DNA of 64,000 nt from an uncultured Isoptericola sp. Lineage in GTDB: Bacteria; Actinomycetota; Actinomycetes; Actinomycetales; Cellulomonadaceae. The notes below the pieces were generated by a model, which had not been told where the DNA came from, made no database searches, and saw only the letters and a program-made list of their open reading frames with translations. Below, in pieces: positions 26,618-39,140 of the stretch. Where the stretch lies: the NCBI GenBank assembly GCA_947497265.1, contig CANMFP010000006.1, positions 1 to 64,000 of the forward strand, in the 5' to 3' direction. The translations under genes were made by a program, and so were the position numbers. Every line of letters begins with the position of its first letter. The stretch's first letter is position 1.

Positions 26618-27142
26618 ATGGCACCAGAGCGGAGCCATACCTCGGACGAACGCATCGGGTCGGTGGTCTCGCCCGTCGTCGAGGCCGCCGGGCTGCACCT
26701 GGAGGACGCGCGCGTCGTGCGGGCCGGGAACCGGTCGATGGTGCGGGTCACGGTGGACCTGCCGGACGACGAGGTCGGGAGCCTGGACTCGGACCGGCTC
26801 GGTGACGTGTCGCGGGAGATCTCGTCGACCCTGGACGACACGGACGTGGTGCGCGGCCAGTACACGTTGGAGGTCTCGACGCCGGGCGCCTCCCGCCCGC
26901 TGACGGAGCCGCGGCACTACCGCCGCGCCCGGACGCGGACGGTGCGGCTCACGCTGGCCGACGGCGGTACGACGACGGGTCGCCTGCGCGACGTCGTCGA
27001 GGCCGGCGACGGCCTGGTGCTGGTGCTGGACGGCGGTGCTCGCGTCCCGTTGTCGGACGTGCGCAAGGGCAAGGTCGAGGTCGAGCTGAAACGGCTCGAG
27101 GACGAGGACGCGGGCACGGCCCGCGACGGTGAGGAAGGCTGA
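26618..27142 (+). CDS. rimP: Ribosome maturation factor RimP
   Basis: 174 residues from the ATG at 26618 (GGGAGGC upstream); 30S assembly factor. Conserved parts: [18 protein letters not shown], then [31 protein letters not shown], and the C-terminal Sm-like domain. First gene of rimP-nusA-ylxR-infB-rbfA-truB. The -10-like TTAGGCT near 26537 upstream may be the operon promoter. Confidence 0.93.
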   Translation: MAPERSHTSDERIGSVVSPVVEAAGLHLEDARVVRAGNRSMVRVTVDLPDDEVGSLDSDRLGDVSREISSTLDDTDVVRGQYTLEVSTPGASRPLTEPRHYRRARTRTVRLTLADGGTTTGRLRDVVEAGDGLVLVLDGGARVPLSDVRKGKVEVELKRLEDEDAGTARDGEEG

Positions 27143-27144
27143 CG

Positions 27145-28185
27145 ATGGACATCGACATGAGCACGCTGAGGCTGCTGGAGCGCGAGAGGGAGATCAGCCT
27201 GGACGTCCTGGTCGAGGCCATCGAGCAGGCGCTGCTCTCGGCCTACCACCGCACGCCGGACGCTTACCAGCAGGCCCGGGTCGAGCTCGACCGCCGGTCG
27301 GGCCACGTCACCGTGTACGCGCAGGAGGCGATCCGCACCCCGGACCCCGAGGACCCGGAGGGTCGTGAGCTGGTGGAGCTGGGGCCCGAGTTCGACCACA
27401 CGCCCGCGAACTTCGGACGCATCGCCACCGCGACGGCCCGGCAGGTGATCGTCCAGCGTCTGCGCGACGCCGAGGACGACCAGGTGCTCGGCATGTTCCG
27501 GGGCAAGGAGGGCGAGGTCCTCGCCGGCGTCATCCAGCAGGGGCGTGACCCCCGGGTCATCCTCGTGGACGTCGGCGGCACCGAGGCGGTGCTGCCGCCG
27601 CACGAGCAGGTACCGGGCGAGGAGTACACCCACGGCGAGCGCCTGCGGGGCTACGTGGTGGAGGTCTCGCGGGGCATGAAGGGCGCCCAGGTCACGCTCA
27701 GCCGAACCCACCCGGGGCTCGTCCGCAAGCTGTTCGAGCTGGAGGTCCCGGAGGTCGCCGACGGGTCCGTGGAGATCACGGCCGTGGCCCGGGAGGCAGG
27801 GCACCGCACCAAGGTCGCGGTCCGCTCCAAGGTGGCCGGCCTCAACGCGAAGGGCGCCTGCATCGGCCCGATGGGCTCGCGCGTCCGGGCGGTGATGGCT
27901 GAGCTCCACGGCGAGAAGATCGACCTCGTCGACCACAGCGACGACCCGGCACGGTTCGTGGCGAACGCGCTGTCACCGGCACGTGTGAGCTCGGTCACCG
28001 TCGTCGACCCCGATGCTCGGGCCGCCCGCGCCGTCGTGCCGGACTACCAGCTCTCGCTGGCGATCGGCAAGGAAGGGCAGAACGCGAGGCTCGCCGCGAA
28101 GCTCACGGGCTGGCGGATCGACATCCGCTCGGACGAGGGGGCTGACGAGGCCGCAGCGGCCGCCTCCCCGGGCGAGGACGCCTGA
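27145..28185 (+). CDS. nusA: Transcription factor NusA
   Basis: 346 residues, the short actinobacterial form lacking the C-terminal acidic repeats of E. coli NusA. N-terminal RNA-polymerase-binding domain, S1 domain around residues 125-195 ([20 protein letters not shown]), then KH1 ([10 protein letters not shown]) and KH2 ([15 protein letters not shown]). Controls pausing, termination and antitermination. Begins two bases after the rimP stop, so translation is coupled. Confidence 0.96.
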   Translation: MDIDMSTLRLLEREREISLDVLVEAIEQALLSAYHRTPDAYQQARVELDRRSGHVTVYAQEAIRTPDPEDPEGRELVELGPEFDHTPANFGRIATATARQVIVQRLRDAEDDQVLGMFRGKEGEVLAGVIQQGRDPRVILVDVGGTEAVLPPHEQVPGEEYTHGERLRGYVVEVSRGMKGAQVTLSRTHPGLVRKLFELEVPEVADGSVEITAVAREAGHRTKVAVRSKVAGLNAKGACIGPMGSRVRAVMAELHGEKIDLVDHSDDPARFVANALSPARVSSVTVVDPDARAARAVVPDYQLSLAIGKEGQNARLAAKLTGWRIDIRSDEGADEAAAAASPGEDA

Positions 28186-28199
28186 GCTGGTCGAGAGCA

Positions 28200-28559
28200 A
28201 TGACCAGTCGCGTTAGACTGACGGGGACCGGGCCGCGCGCCCTGGGCTCGGCACGCCCGCACCATCCCTCGCCGTCGACGGCAGGGCCGGTGCGTACCTG
28301 TGTCGGGTGCCGGGCCCGTGACCTGCGGTCGGAACTCCTGCGGCTGGTGATCGCGGCGTCCGACGGCGCACCTCGGGAAGCGACCCGGGTGGTCGTCGAC
28401 GTGCGTGGGAGCCTGCCGGGGCGTGGAGCCTGGATCCATCCGGACCTCGCCTGCCTGGAGAGCGCCGTGCGACGGCGGGCCGTGCCGCGTGCTCTGCACG
28501 CTGCCGCTCCGCTCGACCTCGCGGGCGTCCGGGCATTTCTGGAGCAGCAGGACCGTTGA
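28200..28559 (+). CDS. YlxR family RNA-binding protein
   Basis: 119 residues, DUF448/YlxR. The signature CVGCRARDLRSELLRLV and the GRGAWIHPDLACL segment are present. YlxR is a small RNA- or RNase P-associated protein found between nusA and infB. An N-terminal extension of about 30 residues precedes the conserved Cys motif. Starts 15 bases after nusA. Confidence 0.9.
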   Translation: MTSRVRLTGTGPRALGSARPHHPSPSTAGPVRTCVGCRARDLRSELLRLVIAASDGAPREATRVVVDVRGSLPGRGAWIHPDLACLESAVRRRAVPRALHAAAPLDLAGVRAFLEQQDR

Positions 28560-28565
28560 CACCCC

Positions 28566-28614
28566 TGCGTGGCACAAGCCGCCACGCACGACACGACCGG
28601 ACGCCATCGTCCGG
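28566..28614 (+). terminator. Two tandem hairpins between ylxR and infB
   Basis: TGCGTGGC (28566-28573) pairs with GCCACGCA (28581-28588), and CCGGACG (28597-28603) pairs with CGTCCGG (28608-28614); both stems are perfect. No T-tract follows. They could be partial terminators or RNA-processing sites inside the operon. Confidence 0.55.
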
Positions 28615-28710
28615 CCGCACCACGCGTACATCGACAAGGAAGCGGGTCAGAAGCCGATGGGCACCCGATGAGTCCCCAGCGATGAGTACTCGGTACTAAC
28701 GACGGTCCTG

Positions 28711-28740
28711 CCTGTTCTCGGTGGGGCCGAGACAGGAGAG
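28711..28740 (+). promoter_or_regulatory. Hairpin covering infB ribosome binding site
   Basis: CCTGT-CTCGG (28711-28721, one bulged T) pairs with CCGAGACAGG (28727-28736). The 3' arm includes the first bases of the ribosome site AGGAGAG (28734-28740) just before the GTG at 28743, so the site is partly hidden when folded. A further small stem AGTAC-TCG-GTACT is at 28685-28697. Confidence 0.5.
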
Positions 28741-28742
28741 AT

Positions 28743-31628
<2,886 letters not shown>

Positions 31629-31666
31629 GGTCCGCACGTCCGACGGCGTCACGAGAGGGAGTACGG

Positions 31667-32092
31667 ATGAGCGAGAACCCACGGGCCCGCAAGCTGGCGG
31701 ACCGCATCAAGGAGATCGTCGCGCAGCTGCTCGACACGCGGATCAAGGACCCGCGGCTCGGGTTCGTCACGGTCACGGACGTCCGTGTCACGGGCGACCT
31801 GCAGCAGGCCGCGGTGTTCTACACGGTCTACGGCGACGACGAGGACCGGCTCGGCACGGCGGCGGCGCTCGAGAGCGCCAAGGGCATGATCCGGTCCGAG
31901 GTCGGCAAGCAGACGCAGACGCGCCTGACGCCGAGCATCGAGTTCCACCTGGACTCGGTGCCGGAGACGGCCGCGCACCTCGACGCCGCCCTGCTCGAGG
32001 CACGGCGTCGCGACGCCGAGCTGGCGGCGTTGCGAGAGGGCAAGGAGCCGGCCGGGGAGGCCGACCCTTACCGCACGGCTGACGACGACTGA
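31667..32092 (+). CDS. rbfA: Ribosome-binding factor A
   Basis: 141 residues; late 30S maturation factor with a KH-like fold. Conserved [34 protein letters not shown] and [13 protein letters not shown]. The C-terminal 35 residues are acidic and variable. ATG with GAGAGGGAG upstream. Its stop is two bases before the truB start region. Confidence 0.94.
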   Translation: MSENPRARKLADRIKEIVAQLLDTRIKDPRLGFVTVTDVRVTGDLQQAAVFYTVYGDDEDRLGTAAALESAKGMIRSEVGKQTQTRLTPSIEFHLDSVPETAAHLDAALLEARRRDAELAALREGKEPAGEADPYRTADDD

Positions 32093-32093
32093 C

Positions 32094-33053
32094 GTGGCCG
32101 AGCAGCGCCCCCGGCCGCCGCGCCGGCCCACCGCGGCTGACGGCTTCCTCGTCGTCGACAAGCCCGCCGGCCTGACGAGCCACGACGTCGTCGGCCGGTG
32201 CCGGCGGCTGGCCGGGACGCGCAAGGTCGGCCATGCCGGGACGCTCGACCCGATGGCCACCGGCGTGCTCGTCGTCGGCGTCGGCCGGGCGACCCGCCTC
32301 CTGACGTACGTGGTGGGGGCCGACAAGGCCTACGACGCGACGATCCGGCTGGGCGTCGGCACCACCACGGACGACGCCGAGGGTGAGGTGGTCTCGACGC
32401 CCGGGGTCGGTGCCGGGATCGACGGTGCCGACCTCGACCGGGAGGTCGCGGCCCTGACGGGGGACATCCAGCAGGTGCCGACCACCGTCAGCGCGATCAA
32501 GGTCGACGGTCGGCGCGCCTACGACCGCGCCCGTGCCGGCGAGGACGTCGAGCTCGCGGCCCGTCCGGTGACGGTGAGTGCGTTCGACGTCCGTGCCGTG
32601 CGTCCGGGCGTGACGGCGGACGGCACCTCGGTGGTGGACCTCGACGTGAGCGTCGTGGTCTCCTCGGGGACCTACGTGCGCGCCCTCGGCCGCGACCTGG
32701 GCACAGCCCTCGGCACGGCCGGGCACCTCACCGCGCTGCGCCGCACACGGGTGGGCGGCTACGGGCTGGCCGCCGCGTGCACCCTGGCCGAGATGGAGGC
32801 GCAGGCCGATGCCGACGGCGTCCTGGCCACCCTCACGCCGGCCGACGCCGCACGGGTCTCGTTCGAGGTCCGCGAGCTGACGGCGGCCGAGACGACGGCG
32901 CTGGGCTACGGCCAGTGGGTCGCCCCCTCGGGTGCGGAGGGGACGCAGGCCGGGATCGGTCCCGACGGCACCCTCGTGGCGCTCCTGGAGGACACCACGC
33001 GACGGGGCGAGCGCCTGGCGCGACCGGTCCTGGTGCTGGCGCCGGCCGGCTGA
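32094..33053 (+). CDS. truB: tRNA pseudouridine-55 synthase TruB
   Basis: 319 residues. Makes pseudouridine 55 in the T loop of tRNA. The catalytic Asp52 is in KVGHAGTLDPMATGVL; other motifs are YDATIRLG and VVSSGTYVRALGRDLG. The C-terminal part is a PUA-like domain as in other actinobacteria. GTG start one base after the rbfA stop. A compact hairpin follows the stop. Confidence 0.94.
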   Translation: MAEQRPRPPRRPTAADGFLVVDKPAGLTSHDVVGRCRRLAGTRKVGHAGTLDPMATGVLVVGVGRATRLLTYVVGADKAYDATIRLGVGTTTDDAEGEVVSTPGVGAGIDGADLDREVAALTGDIQQVPTTVSAIKVDGRRAYDRARAGEDVELAARPVTVSAFDVRAVRPGVTADGTSVVDLDVSVVVSSGTYVRALGRDLGTALGTAGHLTALRRTRVGGYGLAAACTLAEMEAQADADGVLATLTPADAARVSFEVRELTAAETTALGYGQWVAPSGAEGTQAGIGPDGTLVALLEDTTRRGERLARPVLVLAPAG

Positions 33054-33058
33054 CCGTC

Positions 33059-33086
33059 CACGTGCCCTGCGGCACGTGACTATCCT
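33059..33086 (+). promoter_or_regulatory. Hairpin and adjoining -10 box before ribF
   Basis: CACGTGCC (33059-33066) and GGCACGTG (33071-33078) form a perfect 8-bp stem with loop CTGC just after truB, and TATCCT at 33081-33086 follows three bases later. The hairpin may end the rimP-truB transcript while the -10 starts a new one for ribF, about 60 bases upstream of its GTG. Confidence 0.5.
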
Positions 33087-33145
33087 GGTCCGTCGGTGTC
33101 ACCCGCGGCGCCCCCACGAGATCCCGAGCGAGGAGCACGATCGGC

Positions 33146-34123
33146 GTGCAAGTGTTCACGGACCTGGACCAGGTCCCCGACGGCTTCGGACCGTCGGCCG
33201 TCACGATCGGCAACTTCGACGGCGTCCACCGCGGCCACCAGGCGGTCCTCGGGCGGCTGGTGCGGCTCGCGCACGCCGACGGCCTCGCTGCCGTCGCCGT
33301 GACGTTCGACCCGCACCCCGCCGTCGTGCACCGTCCGCAGGCCGCTCCGGAGCTCCTCACCGGGCTCGCCGACCGGCTGGACCTCCTGGCGGCGACGGGG
33401 CTCGACGCCGTGCTGGTCATCCGGTACTCGCTCGGGTTCGCGGCGCAGGGCCCGCAGGAGTTCGTCACGCGCTACCTCACCGAAGGTCTCGGCGCCCGCA
33501 GCGTGGTCGTCGGCCACGACGTCCGGTTCGGTCGCGACAACGCCGGCACGCTGGCGACGATGGTCGAGCTCGGCGGTGAGCATGGGTTCGAGGTCGTGGC
33601 GGTCGACGACGTGGGCGAGTGCCTCCCGGAGTCGGCCGGCGCACGGCAGCGCTGGTCGAGCTCGGCGGCGCGTGCCCTGCTCGCCGAGGGTGACGCCGCC
33701 CAGGCCGCCGACGTGCTCGGCCGCCCGCACCGGGTGCGAGGGACCGTCGTCCACGGCGACGCGCGCGGACGCGAGCTCGGCTTCCCGACCGCGAACCTCG
33801 GCGGGATCGCCGGGATGGTGCCCGCGGACGGCGTGTACGCGGGCTGGCTGCGGCGCCCCTCGCTCGCCGCGGAGAAGCCCGGCCATCCCGACGTCCGGCT
33901 GCCGGCGGCGATCTCGATCGGGACCAACCCGACGTTCGACGGGGTCGAACGACGCGTCGAGGCGTACGTGCTCGACCGCACGGACCTGGACCTGTACGAC
34001 GAGGAGGTCGTCCTCGAGCTCGTCGAGCACCTGAGGCCCACCCTCCGGTTCGACGGGATCGAGCCGCTCGTGAAGCAGATGCACGACGACGTCGCGCGAG
34101 CCCGGTCGGTCCTCGTCGCCTGA
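33146..34123 (+). CDS. ribF: Bifunctional riboflavin kinase/FAD synthetase
   Basis: 325 residues. N-terminal adenylyltransferase domain with TIGNFDGVHRGHQ (about 21-33) and HDVRFGRDNAG; C-terminal flavokinase domain with GRELGFPTANL and the NPTFDGVERRVEAY segment. Converts riboflavin to FMN and FAD. GTG start. Placed between truB and rpsO, the conserved order. Confidence 0.95.
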   Translation: MQVFTDLDQVPDGFGPSAVTIGNFDGVHRGHQAVLGRLVRLAHADGLAAVAVTFDPHPAVVHRPQAAPELLTGLADRLDLLAATGLDAVLVIRYSLGFAAQGPQEFVTRYLTEGLGARSVVVGHDVRFGRDNAGTLATMVELGGEHGFEVVAVDDVGECLPESAGARQRWSSSAARALLAEGDAAQAADVLGRPHRVRGTVVHGDARGRELGFPTANLGGIAGMVPADGVYAGWLRRPSLAAEKPGHPDVRLPAAISIGTNPTFDGVERRVEAYVLDRTDLDLYDEEVVLELVEHLRPTLRFDGIEPLVKQMHDDVARARSVLVA

Positions 34124-34170
34124 GGCCGGTGACGCCGGTCACCCGGCCCGGCGAGCGGGCCCCGCGCTGC

Positions 34171-34176
34171 TACGAT
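34171..34176 (+). promoter_or_regulatory. Possible -10 box of rpsO promoter
   Basis: TACGAT, about 87 bases before the rpsO start, is a good match to the actinobacterial -10 hexamer; no clear -35 is seen 17-18 bases upstream. Confidence 0.35.
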
Positions 34177-34262
34177 GAGCGGTGCCGTAGTTCGGCCGCG
34201 GATCCAGAGCGCCCCGGTGAAGAAGTCCCGGAGCACCGCGCAACGACACCAGAGGGAGAGCC

Positions 34263-34532
34263 ATGCCGCTCGACGCTGCCACCAAGCAGTCCATCATCAC
34301 CGAGTACGCGACTCACGAGGGCGACACCGGCTCGCCCGAGGTGCAGATCGCGCTGCTGACGCAGCGCATCAACGACCTGAACGAGCACCTCAAGGAGCAC
34401 AAGCACGACCACCACTCGCGTCGTGGCCTCCTGCTGCTCGTCGGCCAGCGCCGCCGCCTGCAGGGCTACCTGCAGAAGATCGACATCGTGCGCTACCGCG
34501 CGCTCATCGAGCGCCTCGGCCTGCGCCGCTGA
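34263..34532 (+). CDS. rpsO: 30S ribosomal protein S15
   Basis: 89 residues, exact family length. Binds 16S rRNA early in assembly. Typical sequence: [19 protein letters not shown] and [19 protein letters not shown] with GAGGGAGAG upstream. Precedes pnp with a strong intervening RNA structure. Confidence 0.98.
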   Translation: MPLDAATKQSIITEYATHEGDTGSPEVQIALLTQRINDLNEHLKEHKHDHHSRRGLLLLVGQRRRLQGYLQKIDIVRYRALIERLGLRR

Positions 34533-34589
34533 CATCACCTCGCCGGCCCGGCCCTCTCGCAGGGGCCGGGCTGGTCTGGTGTGATGTCC
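34531..34589 (+). promoter_or_regulatory. Extended hairpin between rpsO and pnp
   Basis: GCCCGGCCC (34546-34554) pairs with GGGCCGGGC (34563-34571). Outside it, GACATCACC (34531-34539) can pair with GGTGTGATGTC (34579-34589, two extra bases), giving a long imperfect stem. In E. coli and Streptomyces the rpsO-pnp intergenic hairpin is cut by RNase III and underlies autoregulation of PNPase; the same role is likely here. Confidence 0.65.
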
Positions 34590-34742
34590 TGGTAAGACAC
34601 CCACACCGCGCCGCCGGGCCGTCGTCCGGTCCTCGGTAGTGGCCCCCCGAACCGCCCGGTACGTCCGGTGTGCGGGTTCCGTGGGCCTCGATCGAAGACC
34701 GTCGCTCGGATGGCGGCGCCTTCGAGAATCAGGAGGGCACCC

Positions 34743-37013
34743 GTGGAGGGTCCCGAGATCACTTCCGCCGAGGCCGTCATCGACAACGGCCGCTTCGGCA
34801 CCCGCACCATCCGTTTCGAGACGGGCCGGCTGGCCCGTCAGGCCGCCGGCGCCGTCGCGGCCTACCTCGACGGCGACACGATGCTGCTGTCGACCACCGC
34901 CGTCGGTAAGCACCCCAAGGACCACTTCGACTTCTTCCCGCTGACGGTGGACGTCGAGGAGCGGATGTACGCCGCCGGTCGCATCCCCGGGTCGTTCTTC
35001 CGTCGCGAGGGACGTCCGTCCACCGAGGCGATCCTCACGTGCCGCCTCACGGACCGCCCGCTGCGCCCGCTGTTCGTCAAGGGGCTGCGCAACGAGGTCC
35101 AGATCGTCATCACGGTCATGGCTCAGCACCCGGACGACGCCTACGACGTCCTGGCGATGAACGCCGCGTCCGCGTCCACGCAGATCTCCGGTCTGCCGTT
35201 CTCGGGCCCGGCCGGCGCCGTGCGCATCGCGCTCGTCGACGACCAGTGGGTCGCGTTCCCGAAGCACTCCGACAAGGAGCGCGCCGTCTTCGAGATGGTC
35301 GTGGCGGGCCGCAAGGTCACCACGGCCGACGGCAGCGACGACGTGGCCATCGCGATGATCGAGGCCGAGGCCACCGACGACGCCTGGAACCTCATCCGTT
35401 CCGAGGGCGCCACGGCGCCCACCGAGCAGGTCGTGGCCGAGGGTATCGAGGCCTCCAAGCCGTTCATCGCCGCGCTGTGCGACGCCCAGATCTCCCTGGC
35501 GCAGCAGGCCGCGAAGGACGTCCAGGAGTTCCCGCTGTTCCCGGAGTACGCCGACGACGCGTACTCAGCGGTCGAGTCGGCCGTGTCGGGCACGCTGCGC
35601 GACGCGCTGTCGATCGCCGACAAGCAGGAGCGCGAGGGGCGTCTCGACGAGATCAAGTCGCAGATGCTCGGCGAGCTGCAGGCGGGCTTCGACGGCCGCG
35701 AGAAGGAGCTGTCGGCCGCCTACCGCTCGCTGCAGAAGCAGCTGGTGCGTCAGCGCGTCCTCACCGAGGGTGTGCGCATCGACGGTCGTGGGCTGGCGGA
35801 CATCCGCACGCTGTCGGCCGAGGTCGAGGTGCTGCCCCGGGTGCACGGCTCGGCGCTGTTCGAGCGCGGCGAGACGCAGATCATGGGCGTCACCACGCTG
35901 AACATGCTGCGCATGGAGCAGCAGATCGACTCGCTCGGGCCGGTCACGCGCAAGCGCTACATGCACAACTACAACTTCCCGCCGTACTCGACGGGCGAGA
36001 CGGGCCGCGTCGGCAGCCCGAAGCGTCGCGAGATCGGCCACGGCGCGCTCGCCGAGCGTGCCCTGGTACCGGTCCTGCCGAGCCGCGAGGAGTTCCCCTA
36101 CGCGATCCGCCAGGTCTCCGAGGCGCTCGGCTCCAACGGGTCGACATCGATGGGCTCGGTCTGCGCCTCGACGCTCTCGCTGCTCAACGCCGGTGTGCCC
36201 CTGAAGGCCCCTGTGGCGGGCATCGCGATGGGACTCGTCTCCGACACGGTGCCGTCGGGCGACGGCGAGGAGGTCCGTTATGCGGCGATGACCGACATCC
36301 TGGGTGCCGAGGACGCGTTCGGCGACATGGACTTCAAGGTCGCCGGTACCCGCGAGTTCGTCACGGCGATCCAGCTCGACACCAAGCTGGACGGCATCCC
36401 GGCGTCGGTCCTGACGGCCGCGCTGGGTCAGGCGCGCGACGCGCGCCTGACGATCCTGGACGTCCTCGCCGAGGCGATCGACGTGCCGGACGAGATGTCG
36501 CCGAACGCACCGCGCGTCATCGCCGTCAAGGTCCCCGTGGACAAGATCGGCGAGGTCATCGGGCCCAAGGGCAAGATGATCAACCAGATCCAGGAGGAGA
36601 CCGGCGCCGACATCTCCATCGAGGACGACGGCACGGTCTACATCGGCGCGACCGACGGTCCGTCGGCCGAGGCCGCGCGCGCGGCGATCAACGCGATCGC
36701 CAACCCGCACGTGCCGGAGGTCGGCGAGCGCTTCGTCGGCACGGTCGTCAAGACGACGTCGTTCGGTGCGTTCATCTCGCTCTCCCCGGGCAAGGACGGG
36801 CTGCTGCACATCAGCCAGCTCCGCAAGCTCGTGGGCGGCAAGCGGGTCGAGAACGTCGACGACGTGCTGTCCATCGGCCAGAAGATCCAGGTCGAGATCG
36901 GTGAGATCGACCCGCGGGGCAAGCTCTCGCTCGTCGCCGTCACCGAGGACGACGAGAAGGCCGAGGCCGCGACAGGGGCCGACGAGCAGTCCGAGCCGCA
37001 GGGCGAGGCCTGA
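34743..37013 (+). CDS. pnp: Polyribonucleotide nucleotidyltransferase (PNPase)
   Basis: 756 residues from the GTG at 34743 (AGGAGG eight bases upstream). 3'-5' phosphorolytic exoribonuclease. Two RNase PH domains (about 20-150 and 345-560), an all-helical linker, a KH domain ([12 protein letters not shown]) and an S1 domain ([18 protein letters not shown]), then an acidic tail. The longer frame to 34668 lacks a ribosome site. Confidence 0.96.
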   Translation: MEGPEITSAEAVIDNGRFGTRTIRFETGRLARQAAGAVAAYLDGDTMLLSTTAVGKHPKDHFDFFPLTVDVEERMYAAGRIPGSFFRREGRPSTEAILTCRLTDRPLRPLFVKGLRNEVQIVITVMAQHPDDAYDVLAMNAASASTQISGLPFSGPAGAVRIALVDDQWVAFPKHSDKERAVFEMVVAGRKVTTADGSDDVAIAMIEAEATDDAWNLIRSEGATAPTEQVVAEGIEASKPFIAALCDAQISLAQQAAKDVQEFPLFPEYADDAYSAVESAVSGTLRDALSIADKQEREGRLDEIKSQMLGELQAGFDGREKELSAAYRSLQKQLVRQRVLTEGVRIDGRGLADIRTLSAEVEVLPRVHGSALFERGETQIMGVTTLNMLRMEQQIDSLGPVTRKRYMHNYNFPPYSTGETGRVGSPKRREIGHGALAERALVPVLPSREEFPYAIRQVSEALGSNGSTSMGSVCASTLSLLNAGVPLKAPVAGIAMGLVSDTVPSGDGEEVRYAAMTDILGAEDAFGDMDFKVAGTREFVTAIQLDTKLDGIPASVLTAALGQARDARLTILDVLAEAIDVPDEMSPNAPRVIAVKVPVDKIGEVIGPKGKMINQIQEETGADISIEDDGTVYIGATDGPSAEAARAAINAIANPHVPEVGERFVGTVVKTTSFGAFISLSPGKDGLLHISQLRKLVGGKRVENVDDVLSIGQKIQVEIGEIDPRGKLSLVAVTEDDEKAEAATGADEQSEPQGEA

Positions 37014-37021
37014 TCGACCGT

Positions 37022-38350
37022 ATGAGCCAGCACCTCCCGCTCGTCGGAGCGGGCCAGCCCGGTGCCGAGCTGACCGCCGGGCAGGACGGCGCGACGATCC
37101 GTCGCAGCGTCCTGCCCGGCGGTGTGCGTGTGCTCACCGAGCACATGCCAGGGCTCCGTTCGGCCACCGTCGGGGCCTGGGTCGGGGTCGGTTCGCGCGA
37201 CGAGACCGACGGCCACCACGGTTCCACGCACTTCCTCGAGCACCTGCTCTTCAAGGGCACCCGCACCCGCTCCGCGCTCGACATCGCCGAGGCGTTCGAC
37301 GCCGTCGGCGGCGAGGCGAACGCCGCCACCGGCAAGGAGTACACCTGCTACTACGCGCGGGTGCTCGACGACGACGTCCCCATGGCGATCGAGGTGATCG
37401 CCGACATGGTCACCTCCGCGCGCCTCGACGCCGACGAGCTCGAGACCGAGCGTGGCGTCATCCTCGAAGAGATCGCGATGACGGACGACGACCCGGGCGA
37501 GGTCGTCCACGAGGAGTTCGCCGCGGCGGCCCTCGGCACGCACCCGCTCGGCCGCCCGATCGGCGGGACCCCCGACACGATCCGCGCCGTGCCTCGCGAC
37601 GCGGTGCTGGAGCACTACCGGTGGCACTACCGCCCGGAGACCCTCGTGGTCGCCGCGGCCGGCGGCGTGGACCACGATACGATCGTGCAGCAGGTCGGTG
37701 ACGCGCTCGTGGCCGGCGGGTGGGACCTCGATCCGGCGGGCCTGCCTCGTGGGCGTCGGTCGAGCGCCCCGGACGCCGTCGGCGTGCCCGCCGCCGGCGT
37801 CGAGCTGACGATCCGCCGGCAGGTCGAGCAGGCCAACGTGATCGTCGGCGGCACCGGGCTCAGCGCCTCCGACGACCGGCGGTTCGCCTCCACGGTGATG
37901 CACGCCGCACTCGGTGGCGGGATGTCGTCCCGGTTGTTCCAGGAGATCCGGGAGAAGCGCGGCCTGGCGTACGCCACCTACTCGTTCGGGCAGGGGCACG
38001 GCGGGCTGGGGCTGTTCGGTCTCTACGCCGGCTGCGCCCCCGGCAAGGTCGACCAGGTCACCACGCTGATGGTGGCCGAGCTGGAGCGTCTCGCGGCCGA
38101 CGGCATCACGGACGCCGAGCTCGAGCGTTCCGTCGGTCAGCTCTCCGGCGGCATGGTCCTCGGCCTGGAGGACTCCGGGTCGCGCATGAGCCGGCTGGGC
38201 CGCGCGGAGCTCGTGCTCGGCGAGCTCGTGACGGTCGACGAGTCGTTGGCACGCATCCGTGCCGTCACCGCCACCGACGTGCGGGAGCTGGCCGCCGATC
38301 TCGCGTCGCGCCCGCGCTCGGTGGTGCGCGTCGGCCCCTTCGGAGAATGA
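37022..38350 (+). CDS. M16 family zinc peptidase
   Basis: 442 residues. The inverted zinc motif H70-F-L-E73-H74 and the downstream Glu (ETERGVILEEI) are intact, so it should be an active pitrilysin/processing-peptidase-like subunit. Two M16 domains fit the length. Begins eight bases after pnp; homologues are conserved after pnp across actinobacteria. Physiological substrate unknown. Confidence 0.92.
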   Translation: MSQHLPLVGAGQPGAELTAGQDGATIRRSVLPGGVRVLTEHMPGLRSATVGAWVGVGSRDETDGHHGSTHFLEHLLFKGTRTRSALDIAEAFDAVGGEANAATGKEYTCYYARVLDDDVPMAIEVIADMVTSARLDADELETERGVILEEIAMTDDDPGEVVHEEFAAAALGTHPLGRPIGGTPDTIRAVPRDAVLEHYRWHYRPETLVVAAAGGVDHDTIVQQVGDALVAGGWDLDPAGLPRGRRSSAPDAVGVPAAGVELTIRRQVEQANVIVGGTGLSASDDRRFASTVMHAALGGGMSSRLFQEIREKRGLAYATYSFGQGHGGLGLFGLYAGCAPGKVDQVTTLMVAELERLAADGITDAELERSVGQLSGGMVLGLEDSGSRMSRLGRAELVLGELVTVDESLARIRAVTATDVRELAADLASRPRSVVRVGPFGE

Positions 38351-38360
38351 GGAGACCATC

Positions 38361-39140
38361 GTGAGCACCAGCAGCACCGTCCGTGTGGCGGTCATCGGCG
38401 CCGCCGGGCGCATGGGCGCCCAGACGTGCGCCGCCGTCGAGGAGGCGGACGGCCTCGAGCTCGTCGCCCGCCTGGACGCGGGGGACGACGTCGAGGTCGG
38501 GGTCCGGGACGCCGGCGCGGACGTCGCGGTGGACTTCACGGTCCCGGCGGTGACGGAGGCCAACGTCCATGCCGCCCTGGACGCCGGGGCCCACGTGGTG
38601 GTCGGTACCACCGGGTGGGACGACGCGTCCCGAGGCCGGGTGGTGGAGCACCTCGAGCGGCTGGACGCCGAGGGCACCGGTGGGGGGCTCGGGGTGCTCA
38701 TCGCACCCAACTTCGGGCTCTCCGCGGTGCTCGCGATGACGTTCGCGGCCAAGGCGGCGCGCTACTTCGAGTCGGCCGAGGTCGTCGAGCTGCACCACCC
38801 GGACAAGGTCGACGCGCCCTCCGGCACGGCCCGCCACACCGCCGCGGCGATCGCTTCCGCCCGGGCCGACGCCGGGCTCGGCCCGTCGCCCGACGCGACC
38901 CAGGACGGCTGGGACGCACGGGGTGCGGACGTCGACGGCGTCCGGGTGCACGCGGTGCGGCTGCGCGGGCTGGTGGCACACGAGGAGATCCTCTTCGGCA
39001 ACGCCGGTGAGCAGCTGACGATCCGCCAGGACTCCTTCGACCGGGCCAGCTTCATGCCGGGCGTCCTGGTGGCCGTTCGCGAGATCACCTCTCGGCCCGG
39101 CCTGACCGTGGGCCTCGAGAACGTGCTGGACCTGTCGTGA
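38361..39140 (+). CDS. dapB: 4-hydroxy-tetrahydrodipicolinate reductase
   Basis: 259 residues from the GTG at 38361 (AGGAGA upstream). NAD(P)H-dependent lysine and diaminopimelate biosynthesis enzyme. VIGAAGRMGAQ binds the nucleotide; VVGTTGW, and the signature ELHHPDKVDAPSGTA with the catalytic His pair and Lys, are present. The substrate is supplied by DapA, encoded at 46216, separated here by an accessory block. Confidence 0.96.
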   Translation: MSTSSTVRVAVIGAAGRMGAQTCAAVEEADGLELVARLDAGDDVEVGVRDAGADVAVDFTVPAVTEANVHAALDAGAHVVVGTTGWDDASRGRVVEHLERLDAEGTGGGLGVLIAPNFGLSAVLAMTFAAKAARYFESAEVVELHHPDKVDAPSGTARHTAAAIASARADAGLGPSPDATQDGWDARGADVDGVRVHAVRLRGLVAHEEILFGNAGEQLTIRQDSFDRASFMPGVLVAVREITSRPGLTVGLENVLDLS

